64,000 nucleotides of DNA from Sambucus nigra (taxonomy: Eukaryota > Streptophyta > Magnoliopsida > Dipsacales > Adoxaceae), in assembly GCA_949130495.1 (NCBI GenBank), contig OX422216.1, positions 367,312,605 through 367,376,604 on the forward strand, given 5' to 3'. Under the pieces are notes generated by a model, which was not told the DNA's origin, did not search any database, and was given only the letters and a program-made list of their open reading frames with translations. This document shows, piece after piece, positions 36,309-48,680 of the stretch. Positions within the stretch are counted from its first letter, which is position 1. Every line of letters begins with the position of its first letter. The translations under genes and the position numbers were made by a program.

Positions 36309-39067
36309 ACACGATGCACGAGTTTCTCTCTTTCAAGCATAGACAAGTGGAAATTTTGTTCCGATGTCCCTCTTTCTTTCAAGCGCACACAGGTAAATAA
36401 CATCATTTTATTTACAAACCTTATATAGGGTTGGCTATAGATAAAAAAAATGGAGGCTTTTAGATCTCCACCAAGTTAGATCTCTGTCTATCTACATTTT
36501 CTTGGATTTTTTTAGTTATAAATTTGTTTTGTAACTCAAATATGGTTCTCTGTTTGATCTTGCAGAACTCGACTTTTTTTGGTTCAGTTCCGAAGTTTGA
36601 GTTTGCAAAGATGCTTTTTTCTTAATATCAACTATTCGACTTTTTTTTGCAGATGTTAACAAACATTATTTTGGTTCAGTTAATAATGTCGATAGATTTT
36701 GCAGTTCCAAGGTTCATGATCATAATACATTTGTTCTTGCTTACATTCTTGACACCCACTGTTTTGGTTCATTTTACTTAATTTCATTCTCAAATCATGT
36801 GGTTATAGATGTCCTCCAAGTAGATCAATGTCGGGTTATTAGGATTCAGTTTTCACCAAACGACGAGACTTTGTTCCAAAGGTATTGTTTAATTAGGGCT
36901 ATTTTTTTATAGTTTAATGGTAATTCTTCTTATTCATATTATTTGAAATTTAGTCTACTAATCATGTTTAATGTTGGGTGTGGATGTTTGGTGTCGACAA
37001 CATCTCAATTATTTTGTTAAAAAACAAACATCTCGGTTATTTTGTAAAAAAAAGACGTCTTAGATATTTGAATTTAGAAACAGGAACCATGTTAACACTT
37101 TCATCTACTTTCCTTAAATATATTTAATTTTGATGAATGCTCTGATTCGAAACTTCACACTTTCCATTGCGTGTGAACCAAAGCGGAGGAGATGCTAAAT
37201 ACTTGCTTGCTAACAATTTGTGTTATTTGATTGTTTATATTTCAGGTGACCCATAGACTTATTCCAATTGCACTGCCCATGGTCCGAAGATAACCCAAGT
37301 GTTCGACAAAATGTGCAAATGTGAGTACTCTAATTTTAGCAAGGTGAAGGCACTGTTGATGACATTTGTTGTTTAAAGTGCCATAGATATGCGTAGTTAA
37401 TGCTCAAAAGATTCAAAATTGACGAATGTTTATGGGATTTTTAATTAAATTCTAACAGAGATGATTATCGTCGGCATGGTTTTTTGTTTGTTTTTAGCAG
37501 GGTGAACCCTAACATGATTGTATTATCAGGGTGAACCCAAACTCTGTTTTGTTCTGTTCTCATTTGTGGCAGAACATGGTATGTTTGAATATATTCCATA
37601 AATAAGATAGTATAGTCTAATAGTTTTAGGTTTGATATGGGGTTCAATACCATTATTTAAAATTGTTATAGAGCTTTGGCTAATAGTTTTAGGTTTATAT
37701 GGGGTTCAATATCATGATATGTTTAAATAGTCTAATAGATGTGGCCATTTAGCTATGTGTTTTTTAACTAGATATTTATATTTTTTGAACAATTAGTAAG
37801 TCTAAAATTATAATTTAGTGGTATTTGAATATTGTAAGTCTAAAATTATATTTTTTACTGTGGCCAAAAGTTTTTCTATTATTTAGCTATTGTATATATG
37901 TTTAATTTTCCTTTTAAAAATTCCCATTGGCTTGGACAAAGCTTTTGCGATTGATGTTAATGAATAAAGGGAGCAAATATAGCGAAATATTATGTCCACA
38001 ACATCTCACTAACTCACTGTGTTTCCATTTAATGTTCATGATTCTAAATGTTCCATGTTTGATGTTGAACTAGGTTTTTATAAGCAGTCTTATAGTGATA
38101 TATATAATCTAACATCATTTGTGATCTATATAAAGTTCTCTACATCATTTAAGAAGCAATGTCTGCATATGTTTTAACATGGAGATCTATTCTTCTAAGG
38201 ACCTTAATGCATACTAAAGGCTGAACAAAATGCTACATTTGCAAATCTTAGCATTCAGCAAGTCTGTATTCTCAACCAATTTATTTTGTGCAACTGGGTT
38301 ATCCCATCCCCCTTTCGTGTAGAGGATGTTATCACTTATAAATTATACTTTCATGTTGGTTATACCCATTTAGTTATTTCCATGAGATTTGTGTCAATGT
38401 TGTTGGCTTATGTTTCAATTTCATGAATATTAAGTCCATATACCGAGTTTTCGTTTTGTTGATACGGTGATGAAATTTGTGCAATAGGTGCATTTATCAT
38501 GGAAGTTAATACAAATAATCTTAAGTTCGTAAGATTTTCTCTATCGATTACTGTTAAAATTCATTTAGCTCCTATATAGTTCATTTATGTTTCTTTAATA
38601 CGTTGATGTTTGGTAGGCTTTAATATAAGTATTGTATATGACTTTTATTTTTCATTTCATCAATTTCTTTGTTACTCCCTCAATAAGGTGTGATATTATT
38701 CTTCCTTTTCTCCCTTTCTTTTTCCCCTTGAGTGGTTAATTTTGCAGTTTTTAGAGTCTTAAACTAATTTAGGTCTTATTAGTTGAGGGGTATTGATTAG
38801 GGATTCTTATATATGTCACTAATTAATGTGCACTAATGAGCCATGATTTAAATTCTCGAAAGGTAAAGCTGTAACTGATTGCTTTCACTCATCTATATCT
38901 GACTTTTTTTCTTTGTTTCCTTCATAATACCATTGTTCATAACCACAGTTTTTCTAATTCGTTACATTTTTTTCTATTTTTCAGATTTGACTAACATTAT
39001 CCGGGGGATTGAGAGGGGTTGAAATAAAAAAAACACAAGAACGTGATTTCCAATTATTGAAGATGAA

Positions 39068-39427
39068 ATGGCATCTCCCATATTCTCTGATTGGGAGCAT
39101 GACTTGACAGAGCAAGAAGTAGAAGCCATCGACGTCGCATTTGAATCCTCAACCTCTTATACTTTCACTCAAATACAAAATCATAATGATGATAGTCGCC
39201 ATAAAACATGCCGACGACTGCCTGACTCAATCTTCGATTTTCAATAATCAACCCACAACTTCTCACATTCCTTTTCTTTATCCCCTTCTCCTACGAAATA
39301 CTCTTCATATCAGGATCCGTTGATGATAGGATACCTTAAAATGACTTTTAAATGTCATGAAATGTACAGCAATACATTTTCTGAGGTGCAGAAAGCTACA
39401 GGGAGCTTTCAGTGTTTTCAGTAGAAT
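39068..39427 (+). pseudogene. captured first exon of a Werner-like 3'-5' exonuclease gene
   Basis: From ATG 39068 one frame stays open to TAG 39425 apart from one TAA (39245). It begins MASPIFSDWEHDLTEQEVEA, then CRRLPDSIFDF, and about 30 residues on reads LKMTFKCHEMYSNTFSEVQKA. Plant Werner-like exonucleases have an N-terminus with Trp-Asp/Glu, an acidic T-E-E-E-L-x-A-I-D segment, an R-x-L-P-x-S-I motif and then M-x-F-x5-Y-S-x-T-x2-E-V-x-K-A just before the DEDDy nuclease domain. Spacing and residues agree. The nuclease domain itself is not seen afterwards, so only the lead-in exon was taken. The native protein trims DNA 3' ends in the nucleus; this copy should not. The match is from memory of the family, hence moderate confidence. 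Confidence 0.55.
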
Positions 39428-42400
39428 AGTTTCTAACGTGACCTATAATCCTAAACAGTGCTCGCGGTAGAATTCTTTGAATTTATTCTAATTTATCGAG
39501 ATTAGAGGTTAGATGTGATCCTCCACCCAATTCAATCACCTCGCCTTCGGTAAAAAAAATGGGTCTAATAGGATTTTATATATGCTATTCAATTTCTATA
39601 CTTGATTTCTAATTTCTAAGATCATTTTCATAACTTCAATGGCCCAACATTCTCACAAGTTCTATATCAACTTATGTCAGTGTATGTCAACAATTTAAAA
39701 CTTAAACTGAAGAGGTGTGTGATTGAAGAGGTACTAACAAGGTGGTTCTCTAATTTGTCTTGAGTTTTCGATTCTTTAGTGTTTCATTTTGTTCCATGAA
39801 TTTGATTATTTGTTGTAGTCTGTAAAACATTTTCAGTCACAAGCTGCTCTTACCATGAAGCAGCAGCAGCAGTAGTAAGCTATGATTTGCCTTCACCTAA
39901 ATGTCCTTAACTAAGGCACGAGCCATCTTTTAAGTTCTCTGCAATTAATACTGGACCAAGGACATGTACAGGTAGAGTTCTTGCTAAATGATTTGGATAT
40001 GTTTGCTTCTTGCTGAATTATTTAGACATTCGGATAAGTTTACTTTCTGCTGAATGATTTGGATAGTGTTTCATGCTGGATTATAGACTTTTGGATAAGT
40101 TTGCTTCTTGCTGATATATTTAGACTTTTATGCATCAGTTTTAGGATTCATGCTGTTTAGTGTATTTTTTTGACTTTACATGTGAGAATTAACTATTGAT
40201 CACTGGGGTAATGGCCGATGATTATTGTGTTGCAACCTTATTTTCTTTTCTTTATGTGTACTCTCCCTCTTTCAGAAATCATTTGCACATATCATTGCAT
40301 TTCAACCTTGGTTCCTTTTCCCAATGTTCATATTGCACCTAATAAGTCACGTCAAAGCTTCGACCACTCCCCCATATATTCAAATCTCTTTGTCCGCTGA
40401 AATTAAAGAAAAAAGGTACTTGAATAACTGACTATCTGACCAAGATACGATTCTCATTCATTTGTGTTGTCTTCTAAATAATTTAAAATTAAACCGAAAG
40501 AATACATATTAGAACAAACTAGATTCAAGAATTCCTTTACATTAGATATTCTGGGGTAAATAATTACCACTAAAATTAAAGATGCAACCTAAAACAACTA
40601 TAATGAAATTACAATATGTAAAATCTTTTCTGTAAATGAATGGAATTCACCGTCACAATAAATGTATGAAAATGTAGTGATAGTTACTGATATTAGGTTA
40701 CATGTTACTGATTCCTTTTGCATAATCTAATCAGACAACCCATGGATGGGCTTGATAAATGCATGAAGAAAAATAAATAAATGCACATGTATATTTATTT
40801 ATGTATAGATTTCAGTTTGAAGCCTTCATACCTGTGAATGATGTTTGATAATACCAATTTGTAGGCGTCGGTGTATGATGTTTATAGCATCTTTCATATT
40901 GTATATATATATTGTTTCCCCTAATTTTGAAATACATTTCCTTTTTATGTTTATTTGTTTGGTTGCAATTTCTATGTATTTGTGTTCTTATCACTACTTT
41001 ATTAATTAACGAATTGTACTTATTTTGACCTCCATTTCTTTTTTATGTTAATTTTTTCATACTGTATATGTATTTTTCCTTATCACTCCATTTCCATGTT
41101 GTCACTACAAACACTCTTGCTGCCTTATTTTTTTCACGACCTGTTTTCGCACTCAGGTGAGTACTTTATCGCATTCACTTGATCTAGAGTTGTTACTCAT
41201 GTTTAGATCTAGACCTGGTACTCCACAATTTTTGTTTTTGCTTTGTAGATTTCTCCATAGCATACACTTCAATATTAGGGATTTTATTTATTATTTTTGC
41301 CACACTATCTGGAGGTTCACTTTTTGTACATGAAATCACTTTAAAATACTTATTTTGAATTCTTAGTTTGATTATGTTTTATACATTGTTAGTTTGATTA
41401 TGTCTCCTAATTTGTTCAAAAGAGGAAATCATGTTTAGTGTGCTTTTGCCTCCATGATCTTTTTTCTCTGTTTTGTGATAGATTTTGGAAAAGTTTAAGT
41501 AATGTAAAACCTTACACATTGCCATATTTGGTAGGTGAATGTTGTTGTAAAAACATATGTCCGTTTTAACTTTTTTTCATTCTTATAGCTCCCACACAAC
41601 CAAGCAAGGACTATAATTTATTCCGGCCTATTGGTTTTGAAGCACTGACATTAAACTTCTCTATTTTCAAACTTTTAACATCATTAGGTTTTTATATTTG
41701 AAGCCTCATGTATATATGGGTGTGAAGATTAAGTGTTTCCGCATATAGTTTTGTTGAATTCAGTTCGATGTTCCATCATTCATTTGCTCTCCATTTTATG
41801 ACCCAATTTTCGAGTATACTTAAGAAGTGGTATATAACATCCAATTTGAAAATGAATGATAATTCTCTACAGTTATATTGTCCATTTCTTCAACAGGTGG
41901 TAGCTTTATTATCCGTTTCTTTTGGGTTACCCATATCTTCTAGCCTCTGCCAAAGGTAATATATCCCTTTCTTTACGTTCTCTTCAATTTCTATTCTCTT
42001 CTTTTTCTTATGTATATGTTGTATTCTTGGTACCATTGGGTCACGATGAGCTGAAGAAAAATGAACAGATAAATGGTTATTTTCTTCATTCCTGTTTCTT
42101 TTCACTCTTATTGGGTGTGTGTGTCGATTCTGCAGAACATATAAATGTTTTGACCATTTGGGTTGACCATTTTTGTTTCTGATTATAACTGAAGCTCTGA
42201 ACTGTATATATACTCACATTGAAATCTCTAAAGCTCTTTACCTTAGACCTTTGTGAACATACTCAAACTAAACATACTGAAAAAAGACTTACTTACACTT
42301 ACATACTCACACTAAAAGCTCTAAACATATTTAGTATAGATCTTACTTTACTCTACATTATTGTATATGAACTTACTGAAACAAAACCTCCATGTTGAAT

Positions 42401-43368
42401 TGAATATACCACAATTTTCATTTTTTTTACCCAACTCATTGAACTATTTATGTCTAAAACTTCACGCGAAGTATTGGAATTACCAAACTTCACTCTAAAG
42501 CTTCAAACTCAATGACCTGTGTATAGGAAGAGTTTGCCATCATGTGTCTTTAATTTTTACGGCCATACTAAAAGTGGAGCACTGGTGTGTCGGATATATG
42601 AGCTATGCATAAGTGCTTAGGAGGGGATTATATTTATTTTTGTTTAAAAAGTTAAAGTCATCACCAAGGAATCATTTAGTGTAGATATGTTTTGGATTTA
42701 TGTTTTTTGGTTACTTTGGATGTGAAATTAATAGATTTATATGAATGATGGAGTTCGAGATTAGTCGGTTCATACATATTGTTATAGTGTCCGCGTTTGA
42801 AATCTGAAGACGAACATTTGACTAATTAGCATTATATAATATTTTACTCACTATTTCAATTGACTGACTATATTTTTTTATTTTGTATCAGGTTGCATTT
42901 TGAAAAGTACGGACAATCATTATAGTGCGACATGTGACGACCTCAATTGATATATATGTGATTTTTTTAGGAAGTTTTTTCGTACAAAAGTATTCGTTAG
43001 TTGAATTTTTTATCTTTGAATATTGTTGAATTAGTTGTTATCCCTTAAGAAGGATGGATAGTCCAATAAATAAAGGATATCATTTTCTTAAATTGACACT
43101 GTTTATTTGAGGCACAATGTAAATTCGATTGATGAATATTATATATTTCATGTTGTATATAAATTTGTTTGACGAATTTAGACTATTTGAATGTTGTTTG
43201 ACTATTTGTTATTTGTTAACATGGGTGAATAGTCCTTTAAATAAAGGAGATTATGATCATTTTTTTTTAAATTACACTTTGCTTTGTTGGGGAACTAAAT
43301 TTTTGTCGTTTTGCAATTATGTACATTTCTAAATTTTCGTCGTGCCTTCAGGCACAGGCATTTCTCTA

Positions 43369-43369
<1 letters not shown>

Positions 43370-43404
<35 letters not shown>

Positions 43405-44113
43405 GGTACTTGGAATAAATAAATAAAAAGTATGGGTGTATAAACACGTGTTTGAAGGAAATTTTCTTTTGAAATTTAACACATGAAACTATAGACATTT
43501 GGTTGGAATGATTTTCTATCAAAATCTCTTAAAGTATGTTCCAAAGTCTTGTAAAAAATCTGTCTAAAAAATGGATAAAATCTGTTAAAAAGTAATGGGA
43601 CAAAATAGTGGGAAAATGCCAAAAAATGTTCCTGCCTAAAATCTCGTTCGAACGACTTTTTCGTTCGAACAACATTTCGTTTGAACGACCTTTCTAACGA
43701 AAAGTGAGTGTTCAAAAAGGGAAACTCCTTGGCAAATGTCATTCGAATAACGTTTCGAATGAAAAAACAGAACATGAGTTTTACATTTTAAGCCCATAAA
43801 ATTTTATATAAAATAAAATTACACCCATTACAAATTTATTCCAAGTCTCTACAAATATATATATATATATATATATATATCTTTCATACCTTATTGGATA
43901 TTTGAAATATGATGAATTGTTGAGGATGCAAAACGAGGCACTTGAAACTCGGCAAGAATGATGTCTTCACGTTGAACTAGGTCGATACATCTTAAACTCA
44001 AACTTCTCATAGGCTTGAAGGATACACATGAACACTATCCTATGACTCAAATGTTTTTGTCCGGAATTGAGCTAAAACTACAAAGGACTCAATTAGAAAT
44101 TTGTGTCCTTACA
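43370..44113 (-). repeat. copia 3' LTR, proximal part (right of Helitron)
   Basis: On the minus strand the LTR starts TGTAAGGACACAAATTTC at 44113, directly after the purine tract. It contains the 449-bp palindrome-rich unit at 43405-43853. An inverted copy of the whole stretch lies at 48681-49400. Confidence 0.8.
43405..43853. repeat. MITE-like unit flanked by (TA)n
   Basis: Bounded on both sides by TA runs. The ends form short inverted repeats around ACTTGGAATAAAT (43410 on) and its complement (43834-43846). Inside are repeated TCGTTCGAACGA-type palindromes (43650-43700). The same unit in reverse is at 48939-49381. This recalls 'Micron'-type non-autonomous elements that sit in TA microsatellites; it could instead be an ancestral part of the LTR. 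Confidence 0.5.
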
Positions 44114-44126
44114 AATCTCCCTCTTT
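44114..44126 (-). other. polypurine tract of copia element
   Basis: AAAGAGGGAGATT on the minus strand, immediately before the LTR start TGTAAGG. Confidence 0.7.
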
Positions 44127-46089
44127 GGATATTTCGGGACAAAAACCAAACAAAAATCCTAAAGGGTCATCAAGATCAACTAGACTAAAAAAACATCCCA
44201 CCCAAAATAAAAATACAATACTTGACTCAAAACCCAAGGATAAATAGCTTTGCCAAAATAAAGTTACAGCTAGAAAAATTCATGCACACTTAAGCAAAAC
44301 ATTAAACGGATAGGAAATTTCAAAATATTAAATGCAGTTAAAATAAATTCTCTCCCTTTATCAAATAATGACCTAGTTAGAAAGATGTCTCCTCCTGAGT
44401 TAAATCTCCTAAACTAAAGGTTTAGATACCACTTTTCTCCCCTTTTTGTTCAAGAAAATACAAAATTGATAGAATTAATTAAATGGTGCATAAGGTGATT
44501 AGAACATGAAAGCATATGGGAAAAAATAACGAGAACTAATCCACAACAAGGATAAAAAGATACCAACTTATGATGCAAAAAAAATGATAAAAATTTGTCA
44601 AATAAGATTCTAAGCATGTGATATCAAATAAAATACACAATAAAATAGATACCAATTATGAAATAGAAGCATAAATGGACTAGTAAGCAAGGCAAAGACT
44701 CAAAAACAAAAAACAAATACCACGGATATGAGTACATAATGAATATCACCAATGCACACACGCATATACATAGGTATAAAAACCACACATGACACAAAAT
44801 ACATTAAGCTTTTCACACTCGTATGGAAAAAATATGTCCAAATACATGTGGTAAACAGAAGTGTAGGGGTGTGAACTAGTAACAATTAAATTTCGACCCA
44901 ATCACTTAAAATATGTTCATGGAGTTCACATTTGATTGCAAAACATTATCACATTTATATATAGCCTCATGTGACAATATAAATTGAACTCAATGAACAA
45001 ACATACACAATGCACATAATCCTATAATTTTGATTATTCTACAAACCAATAGAGTCATGACAATAGAAGCTTAACTTGGACTCAAAGTCATTGTGCAAAC
45101 CCGTTAATACATCCAACAAAACTCCTCATAATTATTCTTTTCTTTTTTTTTTGAACATATTAACTAAACTATTTTTGTCCTTGGAAAATATTCTTTTTAA
45201 TGCCACATTTTTAAGGCCTAAAATTCAATGGTGGCTTTTCATGCAAAGTAATTTTGTCTATCGTAGCCAGATTCCATTGATATAAAACTACACTAGATAA
45301 ACATATCTTTCTATATTTTTTAAGTCCCGAAAAATGTTTATTACATGCACAAATCCTCCATAGTCATAGCGAAATGTAAATGACTAAATTGATGGGAGAA
45401 CATCTCACTAAGCTCAAATATACATGTGATGATTAAATTTCAAGTGAGATCGTCCATGTGTGAATAGAGGCATATAAAAATAGATCCCATTAAGCAAAAG
45501 AAAATACAACTACTCCATGCATGCATGACAAAGAACATTTTAAGGATTGACAATCTTAACCAAAAGTTCTAGCCACATGGAAGCGAAAAGGAAAGGATTC
45601 AAACTAAAATACGCACAAGAAAAATCTTTTTGAGTTTTTGAAATTTTTAACCAAACATACAAAAATATTTACTCAAAAGACAAAGAAAAAGTATTTGTAT
45701 TTTTCATTAAGTAATTACTAGAAAGGTAAAACACAAATGATAAAAAAAAATCTTTTTGTATTTTTCATTTAATGCAAACTAAAATGAAAGAACTATAATA
45801 CAAAAGATAAACATATCATAATTCTATCATGAGATATGTGATAAAGAAATGCCTAGAAAATGATAAACAACATATAACATACAACAAGCAAGGATATATG
45901 ATATAAATCACAAAAAGCGAGAGTATGCAAACAACAAACACACCCAGCCTTTAAATTTAGCAAGGGAGGTATCGTGTGAAAGTAAATGAGAATAAAAAAT
46001 CCTATCTTGTAAATCAATTAAGTCGGATCTCTTAACCTAAACTAATGAAGATTCACACTCCTGGCATTTTGAGATCTTAGTGACCTCGG
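44127..46089. other. non-coding interior of gag-only copia element
   Basis: Nearly 2 kb, A-rich on the plus strand, without any frame carrying copia protease, integrase or reverse-transcriptase motifs. This is where pol would lie in a complete element. Confidence 0.6.
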
Positions 46090-47854
46090 TTACCTTACCT
46101 TTGATTTCCTAAAAATTCTTTTAAGATTAAAACAAAACTTCCTAAGATGACCTTTTCGACCACAATGTGAACAAGTAAAGACATGTTGAAAAGTGGTACC
46201 TAAGGATTGACCTCTAGAAGCTTTCCTAGGTGATTCTATCAAAACATTGGTTTTGGCTTTATGAGATAAGTCATGACTAGTATCGAAGACTAAACCACAA
46301 GTGTCATTTTTAATTTGGACCATTCCTAAGATTTTATCTAATTTCTCCGAACGACTCTCCAAATCAAATTTGACTCTACTTGAGTCCCTCCTTTCTTCTC
46401 ATGATCTACAATCCTAGACTCAAGAAAACTCTTCCTCTCTTCAAACTCAAGAAGACCCTTTTTCATAGTCTCCATTAAACCTCTAAGACTATGTCTCTCT
46501 TTTTAAACAAACACAAGCTTCTCACACAGAGTTATTTCATGTGTCCTAAGGTCTTACACTAAGGCACTCTCATCAACGACCTTGGCATGCTCTCTTAAAC
46601 TCGTTTCTAACTTCAAATTTGCTCTTTTTAATTTAATAGATTCTTCATATAATTCTCTAAATGAAAATTGAAGTTCAATCTCATCAACCTCTTCATCACT
46701 TTCACTCTCTCTCTCTCTTCTCCACTCTCATAACCATCATCTTTTGGGGATTCACAAATAAAGGCCTCAGAAGAGTCATGTAAATGTATATCTTCATGGG
46801 AAGATTCATTATCGGTGCTCACATGATTTTCCATGAAAGCAGTAAAGTTGCGCTCAATGAGGGAATCGGATCCCTCTTCCCTTTCACTTTCATCACTAAG
46901 GGTGGCATTATATGAAATTGGTTGTTTGACATCTCTCCTAAGTTTAGTGGGACACTCTCTCTCCCTATGGCCATAAGCCTCACAACTATAGAACCTATTT
47001 GACTTGTCCCTATTAATATTTTCATTATAAGATTTAGGGATCTTTTCGGCGTTGTCATGCTTGGATTTTTCAAATTTCTTATTATCATTTTTAAACTTAT
47101 ATTTATTAATTAAGAAATTTTCAAAATTTCCTAGAAAACATAGCCATGTCCTCCGAGTCCCTATCACTCTCATCAACCACAACTTGTTTTTCCTTCTTTC
47201 GGTCTTTCAAAAAAATTCCCTTATCTATTTTCTTTTCATTTTTGTAAGGAAACATATCTAATTCATAGGTTTGCAAATCACCTATTAATTCCTTATGTTT
47301 GGTAGAGTGCAAGGTGGGTAAAGGGTCACTTTAGGGATAAATATCTCTGGTAGGGACTTTACTACTCGGTAATCGAGTATTTTCTCTCCCAAATTAAATG
47401 ATGAATTAACTATATCAAAAATTCTAGCATAAAGTTCATCAAAGGTTTCATTTTCAAGCATTTTGATAGTTTCAAATTTACTGGTGAGGTTTTGGAGTTT
47501 TGAAGCCTTAATGACACTAGTTCCCTCGGGAGTGAGTTGTAATATTTCCCAAGCTTCCTTAGAGATTTCACATGTCATGATACGTCGAAATTCATCCAGT
47601 GTGACCGCACTAAACAAGGCATTTAAACCTCGGGAATTAAAATTAGCAAGTTTAAATTCATTATCACTCCATCTATATACAGGTTTGGGGACACGTCCAT
47701 TTTCTATCAAACATGGGGGTAGGAACCACCCGTTAACTACGAACAACCAAATCTTTTCCTCTATGGACTTTAGTGCCGAACACGTATGAGCTTTCCAATA
47801 TGCGTAATTATAACCATCTAAAATAGGAAATTTTGAAAATGGGGAAAATTCCAT
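46090..47854 (-). pseudogene. copia gag with two zinc knuckles, frameshifted
   Basis: ATG at 47854 opens MEFSPFSKFPILDGYNYAYW-KA, the usual copia gag N-terminus, with EAWEILQLTPEGTS and NETFDELYARIFDIVN following. A frame change near 47300 leads through a Lys/Glu-rich region to YSCEAYGHREREC (about 46985-46945), a zinc knuckle whose first Cys is missing. An acidic segment and coiled-coil region follow. A second knuckle, CSHCGRKGHLRKFC, lies at about 46170-46129; it keeps CCHC. Copia gag coats and packages element RNA. The frame ends at 46090 with no pol after it. At least two frame breaks and scattered stops were seen. Confidence 0.85.
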
Positions 47855-47900
47855 TTTTAAGGATTTTTTTTTAAAAGGACCTCAACGAAGTAAATTATCG

Positions 47901-47916
47901 CTTCGGCTCTGATGCT
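47901..47916 (-). other. primer-binding site of copia element
   Basis: AGCATCAGAGCCGAAG on the minus strand shares ATCAGAGCC with the tRNA-iMet primer site and lies three bases inside the LTR end ...GTTCTAACA. Confidence 0.6.
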
Positions 47917-47919
47917 ACT

Positions 47920-48680
47920 TGTTAGAACACTAGGACCCCTAATTTTAAAACTCTTTATTTTTAAACATAGATAATTTCCTAAGGTGCGGAATAGGATGAT
48001 TCACACATAACACACACACAACAACAAAAGTTTAATTTCTTTCAAATTAAAATTAAACTAAACTCAAAGTGAAATTAAATTAAAAAACTATTAAATTTTT
48101 CACTTAAACCAAATTAATTCAACCCAAGTCCTAAAAATTTGCCTAACAAATTAATTCATTTTGCAAAATATGCCAAACCAAATATTACCAAATTATATTA
48201 ATGAATTGTATTAAATTAATCCAAATTTCACCCAAATGAATTTTTGCACCAAATTAAACAACTGTGTGAATTAAACCATATTTTATCTTTTAATCCTAAG
48301 CATGCATTCTAGGTGATTTGCATGATATAATAAATTCACAACCACTATGCCGCGATGTACGAGGAAAACCCAAATGGGAAAAACCTCGGACGACGCTAGC
48401 CTTAAGTCCACCAAGTACGAAATTTTTACAAGTACAAGACATATGAATTACTCAACTCGACTCGACTCTTTTCAATCCCCTAACACGTCTTCTTGTACCA
48501 ACCTGTGCTTAGTTGACAATCTCAGACTCCATCGGAACCTTGGAATTCACCAATGAAGCTTTTTGGTAACCCGTTAACCACACACGGTTCCTTTCACAGC
48601 ATGAGAACACAGCAGTAAACTTATCTCCTTTTTGGGTAAAGAATGAACCCAAACAACTCTTTTATGGGATGAGAATTAAC
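47920..48680 (-). repeat. copia 5' LTR, distal part
   Basis: TGTTAGAACAC on the plus strand at 47920 is the complement of the LTR end. It aligns with 35209-35975 and stops at GAGAATTAACT (48680), about halfway through the LTR. Confidence 0.8.

Larger units (their letters stand above)
35981..43369 (+). mobile_element. Helitron (H2), 7.4 kb, non-autonomous, in copia LTR
   Basis: Starts TCTATATAATAAGGAG after an A (35980). It ends CTAG before a T (43370), with the hairpin GTGCCTTCAGGCAC (43342-43355) ten bases upstream: the standard Helitron layout, with insertion between A and T. The two LTR halves either side join up, as shown by the uninterrupted copy at 49381-49420. No Rep/helicase frame was found. 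The interior contains a CT-rich leader-like tract (36269-36304), splice-bounded stretches such as 36810-36881 (before GTATTG) and 37246-37319 (before GTGAG), and a captured exon-like frame at 39068-39427. Confidence 0.8.
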
